Positions 24,413-34,071 are shown, numbered from the stretch's first letter. The stretch is DNA of 34,331 nucleotides from an uncultured Bacteroidales bacterium (GCA_905233995.1 CAJOGF010000003.1:1-34331), one strand, 5' to 3'. Translations and numbers: made by a program. Notes: generated by a model not told the origin, from the letters alone.

Positions 24413-25609
24413 ATGACAAACTTCAATTTTCCGCGTATAATATTAAAATCGGGTAAAGACCGTTCGGTAAAACGTTTGCATCCTTGGATTTTTTCGGGTG
24501 CGATAAAAAAAATTATTGGTGGTGCTGTTGACGGCGAAAATGTTGCTGTTTTTGACAACAATGAAAACTTCTTAGGATTAGGACATTACCAAAAAAATGG
24601 CAGTATTAGTGTCAGAGTTTTTACTTTTAAAGAGTTAACGCCAGATAAGAATTTTTGGAAAGAAAAAATAGTTTCAGCAATTAAAACAAGAGAATGTTTA
24701 GGACTGATTTCTTCTACACAAACCAATGTTTTTAGAGTGATTCATGGCGAGGGCGACGGATTTCCGGGCTTTATATGTGATTATTATAACGGAATTTTGG
24801 TTTTTCAGGCGCATAGTTTAGGAATGTATAATTTGGAAGAGGTTTTCAAAGAGATATTTTTGGAGGTTTTTCCAAAGGAGATTTTATCAATTTATGACAA
24901 GTCTGAAAAAACACTTTCTAAAAGTGGTGGTACAACTGTTCAAAATAAGTTTCTCTACGGTGATAAATTTCAGACCGAGGTTAATGAATATGGTATGAAA
25001 TTTATGGTTAATGTAGTGGACGGTCAGAAAACTGGCTATTTCATCGACCAAAGAGAAAATCGTAATTTGTTGAGACAGTATTCTTTAGGCAAAACGGTTC
25101 TTAATATGTTTTGTTATACGGGTGGTTTTTCGATTGCAGCGTTAAAAGGTGGTGCAAAGCATGTAACTTCGGTTGACGCGTCTCAAACCGCTACTGATTT
25201 AGCCTCTGAAAATGCTAAAATAAATTCGCTTGAAAAAAATCATGAACCCGTAACCGCCGATGGTTTTGAATTTTTGGACAATATGGAAAAAGGTAAATAT
25301 GATTTGATAATTCTTGACCCTCCGGCGTTTGCAAAGCATGTATCGGCTGTTAATCAAGCCTTGAAAGGTTATCAAAGAATAAATTGTGCTGCAATGGAAA
25401 AAATTGCACCGGGCTCTATTCTTTTTACTTTTTCGTGTTCTCAAGCTGTTGATAAACTGTCTTTTAGAATGGCTGTTATGGAGGCTTCGATAAAGGCTGG
25501 TAGAAAAATAAAAATTCTTCATCAACTTTCTCAGCCTTCTGATCATCCGATTTCAATGTATCATCCAGAAGGTGAATATCTTAAAGGTTTGGTTCTGTAT
25601 GTAGAATAG
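24413..25609 (+). CDS. rlmI: RlmI-like 23S rRNA cytosine methyltransferase
   Basis: RlmI methylates a cytosine (C1962 in E. coli) of 23S rRNA using S-adenosylmethionine. The 398-residue protein has an N-terminal PUA domain (about residues 1-80, with RLHPWIFSGAI), a linking domain (VIHGEGDGFPGFICDYY) and a Rossmann methyltransferase. The SAM site reads VLNMFCYTGGFSIAA, the acidic loop VTSVDAS, and the target-binding motif DLIILDPPAFA. FTFSCSQAV supplies the position where RlmI-type enzymes carry a conserved Cys. The length equals that of E. coli RlmI. It is 15 bases upstream of ispG, so the two share a transcript. The exact target base is assumed by family. Confidence 0.88.
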   Translation: MTNFNFPRIILKSGKDRSVKRLHPWIFSGAIKKIIGGAVDGENVAVFDNNENFLGLGHYQKNGSISVRVFTFKELTPDKNFWKEKIVSAIKTRECLGLISSTQTNVFRVIHGEGDGFPGFICDYYNGILVFQAHSLGMYNLEEVFKEIFLEVFPKEILSIYDKSEKTLSKSGGTTVQNKFLYGDKFQTEVNEYGMKFMVNVVDGQKTGYFIDQRENRNLLRQYSLGKTVLNMFCYTGGFSIAALKGGAKHVTSVDASQTATDLASENAKINSLEKNHEPVTADGFEFLDNMEKGKYDLIILDPPAFAKHVSAVNQALKGYQRINCAAMEKIAPGSILFTFSCSQAVDKLSFRMAVMEASIKAGRKIKILHQLSQPSDHPISMYHPEGEYLKGLVLYVE

Positions 25610-25624
25610 CAAAAAGAAGAAAAA

Positions 25625-27373
25625 ATGGAATACGTAGAATCCTTAACTAATTTTTTTCGTGAAAAAACTTTAGAAACTTCTATTTCTTTCAAAAAAATCG
25701 GTGCTGAAAATCCGGTTGCAATTCAAACTATGTGCAATACTTCAACTTCGGATGTTGAAAATACTGTAAAGCAGATAGTTAATGTTGCTAAAAAAACTCC
25801 ATGTGATATAATCCGTTTGACCGTTCCGTCAATCAAGGATATTCAGCCTTTGAAAGAAATTCACAAAAAGATAAGAAATTTAGGAGTTTTGTTACCTATT
25901 GTGGCTGATGTGCATTTCAACGCTGAGATTGCTTTTGAATGTGCAAAAATTGTTGAAAAGGTAAGAGTTAATCCCGGAAATTTTGGACATCATTCTTTGC
26001 CTTGTCTTACTTTGGAAGAATATGAAAAGGAAGGTGAATTTTTGGATAATAGATTTGTCAACTTTCTAAATATTTGTAAAGAACACAAAACCGCAGTTAG
26101 AATTGGGACAAATCATGGCTCTTTATCTGCCAGAATTTTAAATCGTTACGGCGATACACCTGAAGGAATGGTGGAATCGGTTATGGAGTTTCTAAAGATA
26201 TGCAAAAGAGAACAATTTTTTGATGTTGTGATTTCGTTGAAATCGTCAAATCCAACAGTTGCAATACGAGCGGCAAGACTTATGGTTAAGTCGATGAAAG
26301 ATTTCGGGTTGGAATTTCCTTTACATCTTGGCGTTACTGAAGCAGGAGAGGGCGAAGACGGCAGAATGAAATCATGGGCGGGTATTTCGCCGCTTGTTAA
26401 CGATGGAATCGGTTCAACAATAAGAGTCTCGCTTACCGAAGACCCTGAAAACGAAATACTTCCTGCTCAAGAAATTCTTAAGTATAATTCTTATATAAAA
26501 CAAGGCGAAAAATTACCTGAAATTCCTTTTTTCTACGACCCTTATCATTATCAAAAGCGACAAACTATTGATTTTAATGGTTCAGAAACCGCTGTTGCTA
26601 TCATTGTTGAAACCTTGCAGGATTTAGACGAATTGATAACTCATATTTCGTTATTGAAAGGAAACGATAAATTGCCTGATTTTTTAATAATCAGCAATTC
26701 TGAAGTTCGTCTAAAGGCAAAATCTTTAATAAGGGATATTCGTATTCTGGAAGAAAAAGAATTTGAATTTGTTGACGAAAATACTGATTTTAGTCAGGAT
26801 TTTGGCTCTAAAATTCTTATTTTGGATGTTAAAAATAAGAATAAAACGGCTGCAATGCGTTTTGTTTTTTATAAACTTTTTGAGCGAAAATCTCTTAACC
26901 CTGTGTTGTTAGCACCAGATAACGGTTTGGAAAACTTTTCAACAAAAGATTATATTATTGCCTCTGAATGTGCAGGTGTTTTTGTTGACGGCTTTGGCGA
27001 TGGTATTTGCCTTAAAAGTAATTCAGATATTGTTTCCAGAATAGAATTGTCATTCAAAATTTTGCAAATCTGTCGTCTAAGAATTACGGGCAACGAATAT
27101 ATTTCGTGTCCGGGTTGCGGTAGAACTCTTTATAATTTGCAGGATACTGTTAAGAAAATTAAAGAGGCTACCAAAAGTTATAAAAATCTGAAAATTGCCG
27201 TTATGGGTTGTATCGTCAATGGTCCCGGTGAAATGGCAGATGCCGATTATGGTTATGTCGGCGATGGAAAAAATAAAATTTCTCTTTACAAAAATGGCAA
27301 AATAGTAAAGAAAGCAGTTGATGAAGAAAATGCTGTTGAAGAGTTGATAAAATTAATAGATAGTTTACATTAA
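25625..27373 (+). CDS. ispG: 4-hydroxy-3-methylbut-2-enyl diphosphate synthase, long form
   Basis: IspG reduces methylerythritol cyclodiphosphate to HMBPP in the MEP isoprenoid pathway, using a [4Fe-4S] cluster. The 582-residue protein is the long form known from Bacteroidetes, Chlamydiae and plants, with an extra domain inserted between the barrel and the iron-sulphur domain (about residues 300-480). The barrel has IQTMCNTSTSDV and RVNPGNFG. The C-terminal domain has CPGCGRTL and MGCIVNGPGEM, giving the three cluster Cys and a conserved Glu. It supplies the building blocks used by both prenyl synthases of this window. Confidence 0.96.
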   Translation: MEYVESLTNFFREKTLETSISFKKIGAENPVAIQTMCNTSTSDVENTVKQIVNVAKKTPCDIIRLTVPSIKDIQPLKEIHKKIRNLGVLLPIVADVHFNAEIAFECAKIVEKVRVNPGNFGHHSLPCLTLEEYEKEGEFLDNRFVNFLNICKEHKTAVRIGTNHGSLSARILNRYGDTPEGMVESVMEFLKICKREQFFDVVISLKSSNPTVAIRAARLMVKSMKDFGLEFPLHLGVTEAGEGEDGRMKSWAGISPLVNDGIGSTIRVSLTEDPENEILPAQEILKYNSYIKQGEKLPEIPFFYDPYHYQKRQTIDFNGSETAVAIIVETLQDLDELITHISLLKGNDKLPDFLIISNSEVRLKAKSLIRDIRILEEKEFEFVDENTDFSQDFGSKILILDVKNKNKTAAMRFVFYKLFERKSLNPVLLAPDNGLENFSTKDYIIASECAGVFVDGFGDGICLKSNSDIVSRIELSFKILQICRLRITGNEYISCPGCGRTLYNLQDTVKKIKEATKSYKNLKIAVMGCIVNGPGEMADADYGYVGDGKNKISLYKNGKIVKKAVDEENAVEELIKLIDSLH

Positions 27374-27410
27374 ATTAAGAAATTTGGCATAATTTTATCT
27401 GTAAATCAAG

Positions 27411-27423
27411 GGGATAATATCCC
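27411..27423. repeat. Short perfect palindrome upstream of the secreted-protein gene
   Basis: GGGATA-A-TATCCC lies 20 bases upstream of ATG 27443, in the gap after ispG. It could be an operator or a small RNA stem; nothing else supports a role. Confidence 0.35.
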
Positions 27424-27442
27424 GAAAAAATTATACGACGAA

Positions 27443-28252
27443 ATGAAATTTTTAAGATATACATTTTCTTTGCTTTTGATTGCAATGATTACTTGTCAGA
27501 ATGTTTTTGCTGATAAGGAAATGAGAGTTGACGGAGTTTTTCAAGGTGTTAATTTGTATATAATGAATCCTTTTGCAACAAGCGGTGTCGGCTTTTGCAT
27601 TACAAAAATTACAGTTAACGGCAAAGCCGCTATTGACGATACAAATCGTTCGTCAATAGAACTTAATTTGTCGGTTTACCACCTTGTTAAAGGAGATAAA
27701 ATTTCGATAGTTATAACACATAAAGAGGGTTGTACACCAAAAGTTTTAAATGGTGATGCGTTGAAACCAAAAAGTACATTCAATCTTGTTTCTTCCAAAT
27801 TCGATAAGACAGGTATGTTTACTTTTTTAACACAAGGCGAGTCGGGAAGTCTTGAATTTGCGATAGAACAATTCAAATGGAAAAAATGGGTAAAGGTTGG
27901 TCAAGTAATCGGAAAAGGAACTGCAGGAACTAATACTTATAACGTTAAAGTACCGCTTCATAGTGGAATCAATAAGTTTAGAATCAAGCAAGTAGACTGT
28001 ACTAAAAAACCGCGTTACTCTATGGAAGTAACATTCAATAATCCTACCTCTGAAGTAACTTTCTCTCCCGGAAACAATGGACAAACCACTGGTAAAATAA
28101 CGTTTTCGAGAGCCACAAATTTTGAAATTTTTGATTTCTACGGTAAGAGACTTGATAACGGATTTTCTACGACTGTTGACGTTTCAAGATACCCTAACGG
28201 AACGTATTTCATAAATTATGATTGCAAATGCGAATCGTTTGAAAAGAGGTAA
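27443..28252 (+). CDS. Secreted protein with T9SS-like C-terminal tail
   Basis: I do not recognise a family for the main part. The 269-residue protein has a signal peptide (residues 1-23, ending VFADK). A beta-rich body follows, including two Cys in a region of short strands. The last 60 residues resemble a type A sorting domain (FEIFDFYGKRLDNG, then DVSRYPNGTYFINY), ending CESFEKR. That suggests export through the T9SS. The end is a little shorter than standard sorting domains, so the call is moderate. It lies 69 bases after ispG. Its last codons form one arm of the shared terminator with the convergent gene. Confidence 0.65.
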   Translation: MKFLRYTFSLLLIAMITCQNVFADKEMRVDGVFQGVNLYIMNPFATSGVGFCITKITVNGKAAIDDTNRSSIELNLSVYHLVKGDKISIVITHKEGCTPKVLNGDALKPKSTFNLVSSKFDKTGMFTFLTQGESGSLEFAIEQFKWKKWVKVGQVIGKGTAGTNTYNVKVPLHSGINKFRIKQVDCTKKPRYSMEVTFNNPTSEVTFSPGNNGQTTGKITFSRATNFEIFDFYGKRLDNGFSTTVDVSRYPNGTYFINYDCKCESFEKR

Positions 28253-28280
28253 AGTTTTTTAGAACTTTACCTCTTTTTTT
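28242..28280. terminator. Bidirectional terminator spanning both convergent stop codons
   Basis: AAAAGAGGTAAAGTT (28242-28256) is fully complementary to 28263-28277 around a six-base loop, with a T-run on the plus-strand side (to 28280) and A4 at the other. Its arms include the last codons of the T9SS-tail gene (stop 28250-28252) and of the SprB-repeat gene (stop 28261-28259). Confidence 0.8.
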
Positions 28281-30373
28281 ACGGAGCAACCGTTTTGGTC
28301 AAAGATTGTGAGTTTGTAATCTTTTTTCGATAGTTTTTCTCTTTTGAAATCTTCAGAGCCGTCGCTCCAACGGACAGTGTAGGGTGGGGTGCCGCCGCTT
28401 GTTAAAATTTCAGCGGATTTGTCGGCGTATGTCATCACTTGAGCCGATAATTCTTTTTCGGGTTCTGAAATAATAACGGTTTCGATAACTGTACAATTGT
28501 TTCTGTCTGTGAGCCTTAGATTATAGTTTCCGGCTTTTAGATTTTCAAAACTTTTTTGATTGTTGCATGTTATGTTGTATGGTCCTATTCCGCCAGAGGC
28601 TGTCGCTGTGATTGAACCGTTTGAGAGTCCATTGCAAGTAACATCGGTTATAGAATATTCCAATTTTAAAACTTCTGACGGTGCGTTGACTGTGAAGGTC
28701 TTTTCTATGCTGCATTTTTTAGAATCGCTGATTCTTACTTTGTAAACGCCCGGCGAAAGGTTGTTGATGTCTTTTGTGTTAGCATCGTTGTTCCAAAAAA
28801 ATGTATAACCGGGAGTTCCGCCTGATACTTTCAGCGCAATGCCGCCGTTGTTACCACCCGAACAAGTTACGTGTTTAACTTCTCCTAATGCCTCCAAAGG
28901 TTTTTCTGGCTGACGAATTTCGGCTGAACGTGTAATTTCACAGCCCCAAGAGTCAACAACTCTCATTTGATAATTTCCTGCCGATAGAGAGTCTACATTT
29001 TGCGATACTTTTTTGTCGTCAAGGAAAAATTTGTAAGGTGCGCCGCCGCCTGAAACGTCAAAAAATAATCCTCCTTTTGGTTGGTTGCTGCATTGCGAAT
29101 GTGTAACTTTGGGCGAAAATTTTAGAGAAATGTCAGGCGATTTTACTTCAACAGAATCCCATGAAAAACAGCGATTTGCATCTCTTACGATACAACCGTA
29201 AATCCCTGTTCCTTTATTCACAATTTTGTCGGCTTCGGTATCGTCCGACCACACTATATAATAAGGCTTGGTGCCGCCGGTAACAATAGCGTTCAAGACT
29301 GCATCGTGTGCGCCGTAACATTTTATGTCGGAATATTCGATTTTGAGTTTCAATTCGTTTTCGGGTTCGTTGATTCTAATGCTTTTTACTTGTTTTTCGC
29401 CTTTGCAATCCGTAACTTCTACGGTGTAGACTCCGGCTTTTAGACTATCTCTTTTTCGTCCTTTCTTTCCATCGTTCCAGAGAAATTTGTAATCAGGCGT
29501 TCCACCGCTAACATTTACTGTAATCGAACCGTTTTTGCCTCCGTTGCAGTTGACATCGGTTTTATCAAGGCTAATCTCCATTGGCTGACGATGTTGATAA
29601 CGGATTACGGTGATGTTGCCTTCAAAATCGGCTTCGGCTTCAATAACGGCTATTCCGCTGTTTTTAGCAAACCAACGATAATAAACCGTTTTGCTGCGGC
29701 TTGAAAATTCAGCGGCAGGGACCCAACCTGTTAAATGGGAATTTTTGTAAGCCACAATTTTCTTGTACACCACATTTTTTTCTCTTAGCGTTTCATATTT
29801 GTCAACCGGCGTTTTTACTATGCCAAAAGTATCAAACATAGAATAATTGCTCATATCGAGGTCAATTCTAATGGAATCGGCAAATTGTTTTAAACCATAA
29901 CTTGAAACAAACTTCTTTGAAATGCTGTCGCTTAGAATCATACCCTTTTTTAGCGGAAATTTATAAACTGCAAGTTCGGTTGGAAAAACTAAAACAACAG
30001 CGGCTTTTAGTCCGAGGTAATCGTTTATTATGCCGTGCATTTTCACTTTCGAGGAGTCTATGGTTAGAAACTGCATATTCTTTTTCGATTGAAATTTCAG
30101 CACTTCGGCATTTGGAAAGAGATTTCCGTACCGACTTCGATTTTTAGAATAAAATCTTACAGTATCGTAACTATCGGGTTGTAAAGTTGAAATGTCCCAA
30201 TTTTGATTGTCAAGCATGGAAATTTTCATTTTGCCCGGTTGAAAATATTTTACAGCATAGATATATCCGTCCCCGATATTTGCAAAATCGGAGTAGGTGA
30301 TTTCTATTTGTGAAAAAGCGTAATTAACATTCCAACACAATGTTATTACTAAAAAAAATAATCGTTTAAACAT
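28259..30373 (-). CDS. SprB-repeat secreted protein
   Basis: The 704-residue protein has a signal peptide (residues 1-22, ending YAFSQ). A unique N-terminal domain of about 240 residues follows, then about six SprB-type repeats of roughly 68 residues. The pattern is DVxCNGGxNGSIxVxVSGGTPxYxFxW, then LxAGxYxVxVTDxxxC, which I give only in outline. The first five begin with the Cys-Asn-Gly segment; the sixth lacks it and ends the protein at KKEVKF. SprB repeats occur in surface and gliding proteins of Bacteroidetes, usually exported by the T9SS. No sorting domain follows the last repeat. ATG 30373 is the start; the codon before it is TTG. Confidence 0.88.
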   Translation of the reverse strand: MFKRLFFLVITLCWNVNYAFSQIEITYSDFANIGDGYIYAVKYFQPGKMKISMLDNQNWDISTLQPDSYDTVRFYSKNRSRYGNLFPNAEVLKFQSKKNMQFLTIDSSKVKMHGIINDYLGLKAAVVLVFPTELAVYKFPLKKGMILSDSISKKFVSSYGLKQFADSIRIDLDMSNYSMFDTFGIVKTPVDKYETLREKNVVYKKIVAYKNSHLTGWVPAAEFSSRSKTVYYRWFAKNSGIAVIEAEADFEGNITVIRYQHRQPMEISLDKTDVNCNGGKNGSITVNVSGGTPDYKFLWNDGKKGRKRDSLKAGVYTVEVTDCKGEKQVKSIRINEPENELKLKIEYSDIKCYGAHDAVLNAIVTGGTKPYYIVWSDDTEADKIVNKGTGIYGCIVRDANRCFSWDSVEVKSPDISLKFSPKVTHSQCSNQPKGGLFFDVSGGGAPYKFFLDDKKVSQNVDSLSAGNYQMRVVDSWGCEITRSAEIRQPEKPLEALGEVKHVTCSGGNNGGIALKVSGGTPGYTFFWNNDANTKDINNLSPGVYKVRISDSKKCSIEKTFTVNAPSEVLKLEYSITDVTCNGLSNGSITATASGGIGPYNITCNNQKSFENLKAGNYNLRLTDRNNCTVIETVIISEPEKELSAQVMTYADKSAEILTSGGTPPYTVRWSDGSEDFKREKLSKKDYKLTIFDQNGCSVKKEVKF

Positions 30374-30530
30374 CAATGAAAAAAATAGGTTATGAATGCG
30401 AAAATAAACAATTTTTTTGTCAAAACTTTTTTTTTCGATAAAAAAAGTTAAAAAAATTTTCGTAAAACAAAAAAAAACACAATATTTGCTATTTGAAATT
30501 CTTAGACAACGTTCAAAAAAAGTTGATGAA

Positions 30531-32522
30531 ATGCGTTCGATAATTTTAGCAGTTGCTATCTCTGCGGCAACTATTGCAGCAATGCCTTCACAGGCTCAAA
30601 ATAAAAAAGTAGACAAGGCTCTAACTTACTTTAATAGTGGAGAATATACAAAATGTCAGGAACTTTTGGTGAAGTATTTTCCGAAGATAAAGGACAAACC
30701 AACAAAGGGTCAGGCGGCTTTCTACATTGGAGAATGTAGTAGAAATTTAAGCGATGCCCGTAATGCTGAAAGGTGGTATAGAAAAGCGGTTCAGGCAAAA
30801 TATTCCAATCCGCTCGCTACTTTGTACCTTGCTGACGCTCTAAAAATGAAAGGTAACTATGAAGATGCGTCGATTCAGTACAGTAATTATCATGACCTTG
30901 TACCAGAAGACCCAAGAGGAGAGCAGGGCATTAAGGATTGCGAGACTTCAATCAAATGGATTAATAATCCTACTCGTTATGTGGTTTGGAATGCTCGTTG
31001 GCTCAACGACAAGGAGTCGGATTATGCTCCGTGTTTTGGTACCGACAGTACTGAAATATATTTTACTTCAGCGCGGGAGGCTTCGATTGGTAGTGTTAAA
31101 AACGCCAATTCAGGAACCAATTATACGGATATTTTCTATTCCGTTAAAGACAAAAAAGGAAAATGGTCGGTTCCTGTGCCTGTTGACGGTGCTGTTAACA
31201 CGCCTTTTGACGAAGGGTCGCCCTTTATCACCTCTGACGGAAATACGATGTTTTTTACCTCTTGCAAAAATATCAAAGGTCAATCTTTGGGGTGCAGAAT
31301 TTTTTTCAGTCAACTCGAAGAGGGTAAATGGGGAAATCCCGAAGAAGTAGTTCTCTTTAGAGATAGTAGTATTTCGGTTGGTCATCCGTGCCTTTCTCCT
31401 GACGGAAAGACTCTTTATTTCTCTTCGGATAATCCCGCCGGTTTAGGTGGAAGGGATATTTGGAAATCAAAAAGGGAAGGTAAAAATTCATGGTCAACAC
31501 CCGAAAACTTAGGCGCACAAGTAAATACAAAAGGTAACGAAGTATTTCCTTTTGCCTCTGATGATGGAAGTTTTTATTTCTCTTCTGACGGTAGAGGCGG
31601 TATGGGTGGACTTGATATTTTTCGTCAATTTACCAAAGATGGAAAAAATCAAGTCGTTAATATGAAATACCCAATCAACTCTTCTGCTGACGATTACGGT
31701 ATTCATTTCTTTAAGACTTATAAACGTGGATTTTTCTCTTCTAACAGAGAGGGTTCAAGAAGCGATGATATTTGGGGATTCTTTTTGCCGCCTATTCAGG
31801 TTAGTATAGAAGGTATTGTTAAAAACGAGGAGAATATGATTGCTATAGAAGGTGCAAAAGTTAGTATGACTTCAACCAACGGTACTCAACTTGAAGGGAA
31901 AAGCAATGGCGCAGGAAAATTTAATTTTCAACTCTCTGAAAACAACGACTATATGTTTATAACCGAAAAAGCAGGTTATTTAAAAGGTGTCGGAAAAGAA
32001 ACTACTCGCGGTCTTACCGATAATACAACTTTACATATAGAAATTCTTATGACACCGCTTCTTAATGTTATTGAACTCGAAAATATAGAATACGATTTCA
32101 ATAAGGCAACTTTAAGAGAAGAGTCAAAGGTATCGCTTGATTTGCTTGTTGATATTCTTAATGTCAACAACACTATTACTATAGAACTTAGAGCAAATAC
32201 TGACTTTAGAGGTTCTGACGAGGCAAATATGGAACTTTCTCAAGCGAGGGCTCAGTCGGTTGTTGATTATTTGATTTTGAAAGGTATCTCGCCTGACAGA
32301 CTTCAATCGAAAGGAATGGGTGAGAGCAATCCGATAAAAGTCAGCAAGAAAAATGCTGAAAAATATCCGTTCTTAAAAGAAGGTGATGTTTTGGATGAGG
32401 CTTTTATCAACAAACTTGAAAACAATCAAGACAAAGAAATTTGTCATCAGTTGAATCGTAGAACCGAATTTGTTGTTTTAAGAACCGATTACAAAGAAAG
32501 TGGTATTCCGTTTGGAGAATAA
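30531..32522 (+). CDS. PorE-like TPR/PD40/OmpA-family envelope protein
   Basis: The 663-residue protein has a signal peptide (residues 1-22, ending PSQAQ), then TPR-like helices (about 23-130) and a propeller of PD40 repeats (about 150-380) with typical DGKTLYFSSD and DDGSFYFSSDG turns. A carboxypeptidase-regulatory-like domain follows (about 385-470), then an OmpA C-terminal domain (about 515-655), which binds peptidoglycan (ELRANTDFRG and NRRTEFVVLR). This order is that of PorE of the T9SS, which is a lipoprotein; here the signal has no lipobox. Bacteroidetes have several proteins with this layout, so the PorE role is an inference. ATG 30531 is chosen because the signal peptide starts there. 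Confidence 0.82.
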   Translation: MRSIILAVAISAATIAAMPSQAQNKKVDKALTYFNSGEYTKCQELLVKYFPKIKDKPTKGQAAFYIGECSRNLSDARNAERWYRKAVQAKYSNPLATLYLADALKMKGNYEDASIQYSNYHDLVPEDPRGEQGIKDCETSIKWINNPTRYVVWNARWLNDKESDYAPCFGTDSTEIYFTSAREASIGSVKNANSGTNYTDIFYSVKDKKGKWSVPVPVDGAVNTPFDEGSPFITSDGNTMFFTSCKNIKGQSLGCRIFFSQLEEGKWGNPEEVVLFRDSSISVGHPCLSPDGKTLYFSSDNPAGLGGRDIWKSKREGKNSWSTPENLGAQVNTKGNEVFPFASDDGSFYFSSDGRGGMGGLDIFRQFTKDGKNQVVNMKYPINSSADDYGIHFFKTYKRGFFSSNREGSRSDDIWGFFLPPIQVSIEGIVKNEENMIAIEGAKVSMTSTNGTQLEGKSNGAGKFNFQLSENNDYMFITEKAGYLKGVGKETTRGLTDNTTLHIEILMTPLLNVIELENIEYDFNKATLREESKVSLDLLVDILNVNNTITIELRANTDFRGSDEANMELSQARAQSVVDYLILKGISPDRLQSKGMGESNPIKVSKKNAEKYPFLKEGDVLDEAFINKLENNQDKEICHQLNRRTEFVVLRTDYKESGIPFGE

Positions 32523-32622
32523 ACAAAAAGTTTGATTCTATTAATTTTAAGTTAAAGATATTTTAAAGGATAATTTAATAAATTAAATTACGTTTGTAAC
32601 AAAGAAAACTTTGTATTTACCG

Positions 32623-33063
32623 ATGGACGAAAAAGTAGATAATAGGATTGTGGAATTTATTAATAATCATCATGTTTTGACACTTGCAACAACTATAGAC
32701 GATTATCCTTATTGTTGTAATTGTTATTACGTTTATGATGAAAACGAAAATCTGTTTGCCATAAAAATCAACGAAGATACTCGGCACGGAAAAGAAATGA
32801 AAATTAATCCTAAGATTGCGGCTTCTATTGTTTTGGAAACTTCTGAAGTCGGTAAAATTCAAGGGCTTCAAATATGCGGGACGGCTGAATATTGTAAAGA
32901 CGAAAGTTTGGATTTTGTCAAAAAGATTTATTTGAAAAAATATCCTTACGCTTTGGCTGTCAGTGGCGACTATGTTGCCTTGCGTCCTAATTTCTATAAA
33001 TTTACCGACAACCGTTTTGGTATCGGTAAAAAACTTTTGTGGAATAGTAATAAGAAAAATTAA
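32623..33063 (+). CDS. PNPOx-fold (pyridoxamine oxidase-like) flavin-binding protein
   Basis: The 146-residue protein begins with a short helix, then HVLTLATTIDDYPYCCNCYYVYDE and LFAIKINEDTRHGKEMKINPK, which I name by their main segments. This is the split-barrel pattern of pyridoxamine 5'-phosphate oxidase-like proteins that bind FMN or F420. Its substrate is unknown. The pair of Cys in the second strand is notable. ATG 32623 is preferred over a TTG 12 bases upstream. TACGTTTG (32589-32596) resembles a -7 element, but no TTG lies at the right distance. Confidence 0.75.
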   Translation: MDEKVDNRIVEFINNHHVLTLATTIDDYPYCCNCYYVYDENENLFAIKINEDTRHGKEMKINPKIAASIVLETSEVGKIQGLQICGTAEYCKDESLDFVKKIYLKKYPYALAVSGDYVALRPNFYKFTDNRFGIGKKLLWNSNKKN

Positions 33064-33083
33064 TAATTAATATCAAAAGAATT

Positions 33084-33986
33084 ATGAAATTAAACTATAA
33101 GTCATTTGGCCTTAGCACAGTATTATCGGCAGCAGTTTTGTTGGGATTCCAATCTTGTAACGGTAATTCTAACCCTTCAGGAGGCAATCAGCAATCAAAT
33201 TCAAACAGCGGTTTTGAAGAACAAGACGAATTGACAACTTATTATTTGTTGCCTTCGCCTGAAGATATTTTTGCTTTTTCAAGCGAAAAACTTAAATTTT
33301 CGTCTTCTTTGCTTAATCCTACCGACAAGGCTGCAACATACGAGGATAGCAAAAGCAAAGAAACTAACTTCGGCGTTTATTGTGCTGACATGGCATATTG
33401 CGCTGTAAACGGACAAAATCAAGAGTCAATCAAATATCTTGGAACATTAAAAGAATTGTCTTCAAAATTGGGTCTTGAATCTGTTTTCGGAAAAGAGTTA
33501 GGCGATAGAATTGATAGATACATGCAAAACAAAGATTCTCTGAAAGTAATTGCAAACGAGACTTATCTTGATATTAAAAAGGCTCTCGAAATTCAGGGAA
33601 AAAATTCTACAATCGCTCAGATTTCTGCAGGTGGTTGGCTCGAATGTATGTATATCATTATCAATTCGATTGATAGTTTCTCTAATAGTGATGTTAATAT
33701 TCAGCAGATTGCTGACGAGAAAAACGTTTTTGAATCGCTTATGGCATATCTTGAACAATTCAAAAACAAACCCGGTATTCAAGAGACTATAGATCAATTA
33801 AAACCGTTAGGAGAGGCTTACAAAAAACTTTCAGTTGTGGTTGTTGAAGATGCAGGTAATCAGACAACTGACAACGGCGCGATTGTAATCGGTGGTAACA
33901 AAAAAATCGAAATTAGTGAAGAAAATTTCAATGCTTTGAAAAAATGTATCACTGACATTAGACAAGAATTTACTTCAAATAAATAA
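33084..33986 (+). CDS. Lipoprotein of unknown function
   Basis: The 300-residue protein has a lipoprotein signal with the lipobox LGFQSC (Cys25), then an Asn/Ser/Gly/Gln-rich linker to about residue 45, and a mainly helical body. A segment YCADMAYCAVNGQNQESIKYL lies at about residues 99-119, of a kind I have seen in uncharacterised Bacteroidales lipoproteins. No enzyme motif is visible. It begins 20 bases after the PNPOx-like gene, and the secreted protein gene follows at 85 bases. Confidence 0.72.
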   Translation: MKLNYKSFGLSTVLSAAVLLGFQSCNGNSNPSGGNQQSNSNSGFEEQDELTTYYLLPSPEDIFAFSSEKLKFSSSLLNPTDKAATYEDSKSKETNFGVYCADMAYCAVNGQNQESIKYLGTLKELSSKLGLESVFGKELGDRIDRYMQNKDSLKVIANETYLDIKKALEIQGKNSTIAQISAGGWLECMYIIINSIDSFSNSDVNIQQIADEKNVFESLMAYLEQFKNKPGIQETIDQLKPLGEAYKKLSVVVVEDAGNQTTDNGAIVIGGNKKIEISEENFNALKKCITDIRQEFTSNK

Positions 33987-34071
33987 AAAACTAAAAAATA
34001 ATTAATTTTTGCACATTTTGAAAAATAATAAAGCGGTATCAACGTTTTATTAATAAAAAATGACATATAAT

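Noticed and set aside
30859-31350. 163-codon plus-strand frame
   Set aside because: It lies in another frame inside the PorE-like gene and has an Arg/Leu-rich composition typical of shadow frames.
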